A stretch of DNA of 8,364 nt from Candidatus Nomurabacteria bacterium UBA5155 (GTDB taxonomy: Bacteria > Patescibacteriota > Minisyncoccia > Phycocordibacterales > UBA9973): assembly GCA_002413705.1 (NCBI GenBank), contig DHXN01000016.1, positions 12,555 through 20,918 on the forward strand. Reading direction: 5' to 3'. Shown piece after piece: positions 6,101 to 8,364 of this stretch. How positions within the stretch are numbered: the first letter of the stretch is position 1; every line of letters begins with the position of its first letter. A program made the position numbers and the translations under genes. The notes below the pieces were generated by a model, which was not told where the DNA came from, searched no databases, and was given only the letters and a program-made list of their open reading frames with translations.

Positions 6101-7375
6101 TTAAAAGAGATCCTCGCTGGTAATGCTTTTACTCTTCTTGCTGTAATTGATCGATTTTTTATTGAAAAAGTCTCCGTGCTTTGTCGCAATAACTTCATCA
6201 TAAAACCAGTCCGATTCATTGAGGAGTTTTTGGTCGGTGGTAAAGATTTTTTTGATACCGATACTCTGGAGTGAGTTATTAAATCGCTGCTTGATGAACT
6301 CTATAACAACCACTTTGGGGATAAAGTCCAGTTCTCCTTTTTCAAAAATCCATTCCACTACCTCCTTTTCTGACTCAAACGCTTCCTCACATAACGTAAT
6401 CACCTCTTTTTCAAATGCTGCATCAAACCATTCTGGATGTTCTTGTTTAATGATATTAATGATATCAATTCCGAATAAGCCGTGAATTTGTTCTTCTTTT
6501 GAGGTGGCTTCGACAGCGTTTGATATTCCTTTGAACAAATTCTTATACTTATTGAAGGACATCATTATTAAGAACTGGGAGAAGAGTGAAACATGTTCTA
6601 TAAACAATGAGAAGAGTAGGATTGATTGGCTATATTCTCGATTGTCTTCACTTTTTGCACTTGTCAAAGATTTTTCTAAATAATGTACTCGCTTTATGAG
6701 AACGGGTATTTCATTTATCGTTCTGAATGCGTCATTGAGTCCAAGCAATTCAAGTAAGTGGGCATATGCATCGGTATGACGTACCTCACTTTCTGCAAAA
6801 GTGGACCCTACCGCTCCAATTTCTGGTTTGGGCATCTTTTTATAGATATCGCCCCAGAACGTTTTGACTGCTACTTCTATCTGTGCAATGGCAAGCATGG
6901 CATTTCTCATAACGTTTCGCTCTTTTTCATCAACATTTACCATGAAATCCTGCACGTCACCAACAAAATTAAATTCAGTATGGATCCAGTACGAATGTCT
7001 GATAGCGCTTACATATTCATACAGTTCAGGATATTCGTATGGCTTTAAAGATAGTCTTTTTTTGAAAATGTCTCTTCTGCGCTCTTTGTTTCTTTCTTCT
7101 CGGTACAAAATATAGGCTTTTGCAACCTCAAAATCTCCCTTTCGGGCAATCTCCTTTTCAACGGCGTCTTGGATATTTTCAACAGTCGGGATCAGTCTGG
7201 CATCATCATAACTATGTTCCAGTACTACCATTACGCGGTCTACTAGTATGGAGAGTGAGATTTCATCGATCGGAGTACCCTGGGCCTCATATGCCTTTGC
7301 AACGGCACTTTCAATGCGCACGCGATCAAACTCAGTGGTTGATCCTCCTCTTTTTTTGATGAGCGTGATTGCCAT
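6101..7375 (-). CDS. nrdB: Class I ribonucleotide reductase beta subunit with N-terminal ATP-cone
   Basis: Radical-generating small subunit, 424 aa, fused to a regulatory domain. Residues 1 to about 100 are an ATP-cone (ITLIKKRGG, FDRVRIESAVAKAYE), a dATP/ATP sensor normally found on NrdA. The ferritin-like core carries the six metal ligands in order: Glu167, Glu197 and His200 (SEVRH), Glu260, Glu295 and His298 (EEQIH). Tyr204 sits four residues after His200, where the radical tyrosine belongs. The tail SITSEDLF resembles the peptide that docks on alpha. Beta subunits with a cone are known, for example in Leeuwenhoekiella blandensis, where dATP drives inactive oligomers; a similar mechanism here is inferred. 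The metal (Fe or Mn) cannot be told from sequence. nrdB precedes nrdA, and a perfect TATAAT lies 8 bp before its ATG. Confidence 0.95.
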   Translation of the reverse strand: MAITLIKKRGGSTTEFDRVRIESAVAKAYEAQGTPIDEISLSILVDRVMVVLEHSYDDARLIPTVENIQDAVEKEIARKGDFEVAKAYILYREERNKERRRDIFKKRLSLKPYEYPELYEYVSAIRHSYWIHTEFNFVGDVQDFMVNVDEKERNVMRNAMLAIAQIEVAVKTFWGDIYKKMPKPEIGAVGSTFAESEVRHTDAYAHLLELLGLNDAFRTINEIPVLIKRVHYLEKSLTSAKSEDNREYSQSILLFSLFIEHVSLFSQFLIMMSFNKYKNLFKGISNAVEATSKEEQIHGLFGIDIINIIKQEHPEWFDAAFEKEVITLCEEAFESEKEVVEWIFEKGELDFIPKVVVIEFIKQRFNNSLQSIGIKKIFTTDQKLLNESDWFYDEVIATKHGDFFNKKSINYSKKSKSITSEDLF

Positions 7376-7383
7376 GTCCAGTT

Positions 7384-7389
7384 ATTATA
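7384..7389 (-). promoter_or_regulatory. Perfect -10 box 8 bp before the nrdB ATG
   Basis: The minus strand reads TATAAT, then 8 nt, then ATG 7375, implying a leaderless or nearly leaderless nrdBA mRNA. No good -35 is visible at 16-18 bp. No clear NrdR-box pair was found. The rest of the gap (7390-7482) is AT-rich and shows no terminator for the DUF192 gene. Confidence 0.55.
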
Positions 7390-7482
7390 TCGAAAAGTTT
7401 CAGCACATCATATTATCTTGCAGCATTTTTGATGTAAGGAAATAAAATAAAAATATTGTAAAGAAAAATGTTCGTACGTCCT

Positions 7483-7959
7483 TTAATCAAAGTGTTTTTG
7501 AAGAGTGAGGTGTTGTCCTACCAAAAGGTCATGTTGCGAAGAAAAATGTGCATTGACTTCGAGCACTTCTTGCACCGGTGATGGCGGGTAAAAAATTTGT
7601 GGATAGGTATCGGCAGCAACGTTTGGTGTGATTGCAATGATGTTCATACTGCTATCGATCCAGACCAAGTCGAGTGGATAATTCATATCCTTCATCCAAA
7701 AGCCATAGCTGCCGGGTGTATCAAACATAAACAGTTTGCCGGTATTTGTGGGTAAAGAGACAGTACCTGAAAGGCCTTGATCGCGGGACTGTTCAGTATC
7801 GGCAATGGATATGGGGATATGCAGTGAGCCATCATAGAGTATGGGTTGGGATGGCGTAGCCCTCCCAACATGCAAAAATAGCAGTACCAATAAAGGTACT
7901 GCTATGATGCATAGTATGAAAATTACGTAGTGAATTGTTGCAGAATCTTTCTTAACCAT
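7483..7959 (-). CDS. DUF192 family protein with N-terminal membrane anchor
   Basis: Small protein of 158 aa. Residues 11-30 form one strongly hydrophobic helix after a short basic start (MVKKDS), so the rest is likely outside the cytoplasm, either anchored or released. Residues 45-152 show the DUF192 (PF02643) pattern: SRDQGLSG, GKLFMFD, FWMKDMNYPLDLVWID and VLEVNAHF. The family is widespread and of unknown biochemical function. It stands alone between the 16S gene and nrdB with no apparent functional link. The ATG at 7959 has no Shine-Dalgarno; a TATAAA lies 11 bp upstream. No terminator is seen after it, so some readthrough into nrdBA is possible. Confidence 0.85.
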   Translation of the reverse strand: MVKKDSATIHYVIFILCIIAVPLLVLLFLHVGRATPSQPILYDGSLHIPISIADTEQSRDQGLSGTVSLPTNTGKLFMFDTPGSYGFWMKDMNYPLDLVWIDSSMNIIAITPNVAADTYPQIFYPPSPVQEVLEVNAHFSSQHDLLVGQHLTLQKHFD

Positions 7960-7970
7960 ATAAAACCATC

Positions 7971-7976
7971 TTTATA
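7971..7976 (-). promoter_or_regulatory. Possible -10 box of the DUF192 gene
   Basis: The minus strand has TATAAA 11 nt before ATG 7959, which would give a leader of only a few nucleotides. No clear -35 is seen, so the call is weak. Confidence 0.35.
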
Positions 7977-8024
7977 TTGCTTCAGTCTACCATTGTGTGC
8001 TCTATAGAATCACGCAATGGATTT

Positions 8025-8046
8025 TTGCCACATAACCTTGTGGCAA
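8025..8046. other. Hairpin in the 16S trailer region
   Basis: TTGCCACA (8025-8032) pairs perfectly with TGTGGCAA (8039-8046) over a 6-nt loop. There is no T-run in the minus direction, so it looks more like an RNA processing or decay stem than a terminator. A looser stem lies beside it (7990-7999 with 8011-8020). Confidence 0.5.
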
Positions 8047-8079
8047 GGAGTAACTATTAAGTCAGTTACCAAAACATCA

Positions 8080-8100
8080 CTCTTGCACTAGGTGCAAAAG
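8080..8100. other. Second hairpin in the 16S trailer region
   Basis: A 9-bp stem (8080-8088 with 8092-8100, one G-U in minus-strand RNA) closes a 3-nt loop. It lies about 50-70 nt after the 16S 3' end and may take part in 3' maturation. No T-tract follows. Confidence 0.45.
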
Positions 8101-8150
8101 AATCAACCGTATCAATCATTATACCGCAAAGCGATATAACAACTATCTCA

Positions 8151-8364
8151 ATTTGAGTTAATCCACGACCAGCTTCCGCTAGCCGTGCCTTGTTACGACT
8201 TATTCCCTGTCACCGATCTTACCGTAGTCCCTTCTTATGAAGAGCCTTCGGGTACTACCGGCTCCCTTGAATTGACGGGCGGTGAGTACAAGACTCGAGA
8301 ACGTATTCACCGCAGTTTGGCTGACCTGCGATTACTAGCGATTCCGACTTCATGCAGGCGAGTT
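8151..8364 (-). rRNA. rrs: 16S ribosomal RNA, 3' end (partial)
   Basis: Last 200 or so nucleotides of the small-subunit rRNA; the rest lies beyond the window. The minus strand shows GGAATCGCTAGTAATCGCAG, GGTGAATACGTTC, CACCGCCCGTCA and AAGTCGTAACAAGG, all diagnostic. Helix 45 forms from GGCTAGC and GCTGGTC around the conserved GGAA loop. Helix 44 is roughly 12 nt shorter than in E. coli. Two departures are notable: the site matching A1396 is U (8285), and the tail after GGAT reads TAACTCAAATT instead of CACCTCCTTA, so the anti-Shine-Dalgarno core is gone. The 3' boundary is estimated by counting from helix 45. No tRNA or 23S follows within the next 190 bp; a protein gene does. Confidence 0.95.

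Noticed and set aside
7376..7425. NrdR-box pair upstream of nrdB
   Set aside because: Two stretches resemble the consensus only in part, and their spacing does not match the usual pair of about 31 bp. The resemblance comes from AT-rich -10-like DNA.
7960..8150. tRNA gene after 16S
   Set aside because: The hairpins there do not form a cloverleaf, and no T-loop sequence like GGTTCGAATC is present.

Overview
Every gene in this window lies on the minus strand, so it reads right to left: 3' end of a 16S rRNA gene, a DUF192 protein, a class I ribonucleotide reductase pair (nrdB then nrdA), RNase P RNA (rnpB), a 251-bp block of interlocked inverted repeats, a tiny lysine-repeat protein, secA, and a secreted lysozyme-like protein. 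The best guess for the organism is a reduced-genome bacterium of the Candidate Phyla Radiation (Patescibacteria, Parcubacteria-like). The grounds are a short SecA without the C-terminal zinc tail, a reductase whose ATP-cone sits on the beta subunit, a compact rnpB, a divergent 16S 3' end, no Shine-Dalgarno sites and TAA as the stop of all six proteins. This assignment is an inference from gene style, not a phylogeny.

Layout: 8151-8364 is the partial 16S gene. 7960-8150 holds only small hairpins and no tRNA or 23S. 7483-7959 is a membrane-anchored DUF192 protein. 6101-7375 and 4336-6060 are nrdB and nrdA, 40 bp apart. 3981-4290 is rnpB with its own promoter and terminator. 3676-3926 is two long hairpins whose loops are reverse complements of each other over 30 nt. 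3489-3660 is a regulatory stretch with a promoter, a 16-bp palindrome and a perfect DnaA box. 3351-3488 encodes a 45-residue protein with 24 lysines. 972-3260 is secA. 101-715 is the exported lysozyme-like protein, closed by a terminator at 47-80.

Two themes stand out. First, the initiation signals: the 16S 3' tail lacks the CCUCC anti-Shine-Dalgarno core, no protein start has a Shine-Dalgarno site, and secA, nrdB and the lysine-repeat gene each have a TANNNT -10-like box exactly 8 bp before the ATG, as expected for leaderless mRNAs. Second, the 3676-3926 block (order a-b-a' ... c-b'-c') is too regular to be chance and matches no element type I know. It could be a bistable fold, a pair of cruciforms or an invertible switch, and it is the most likely undescribed system here. 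The housekeeping genes cover dNTP synthesis, tRNA 5' processing, protein export and cell-wall cleavage, and appear mostly as separate short transcription units.
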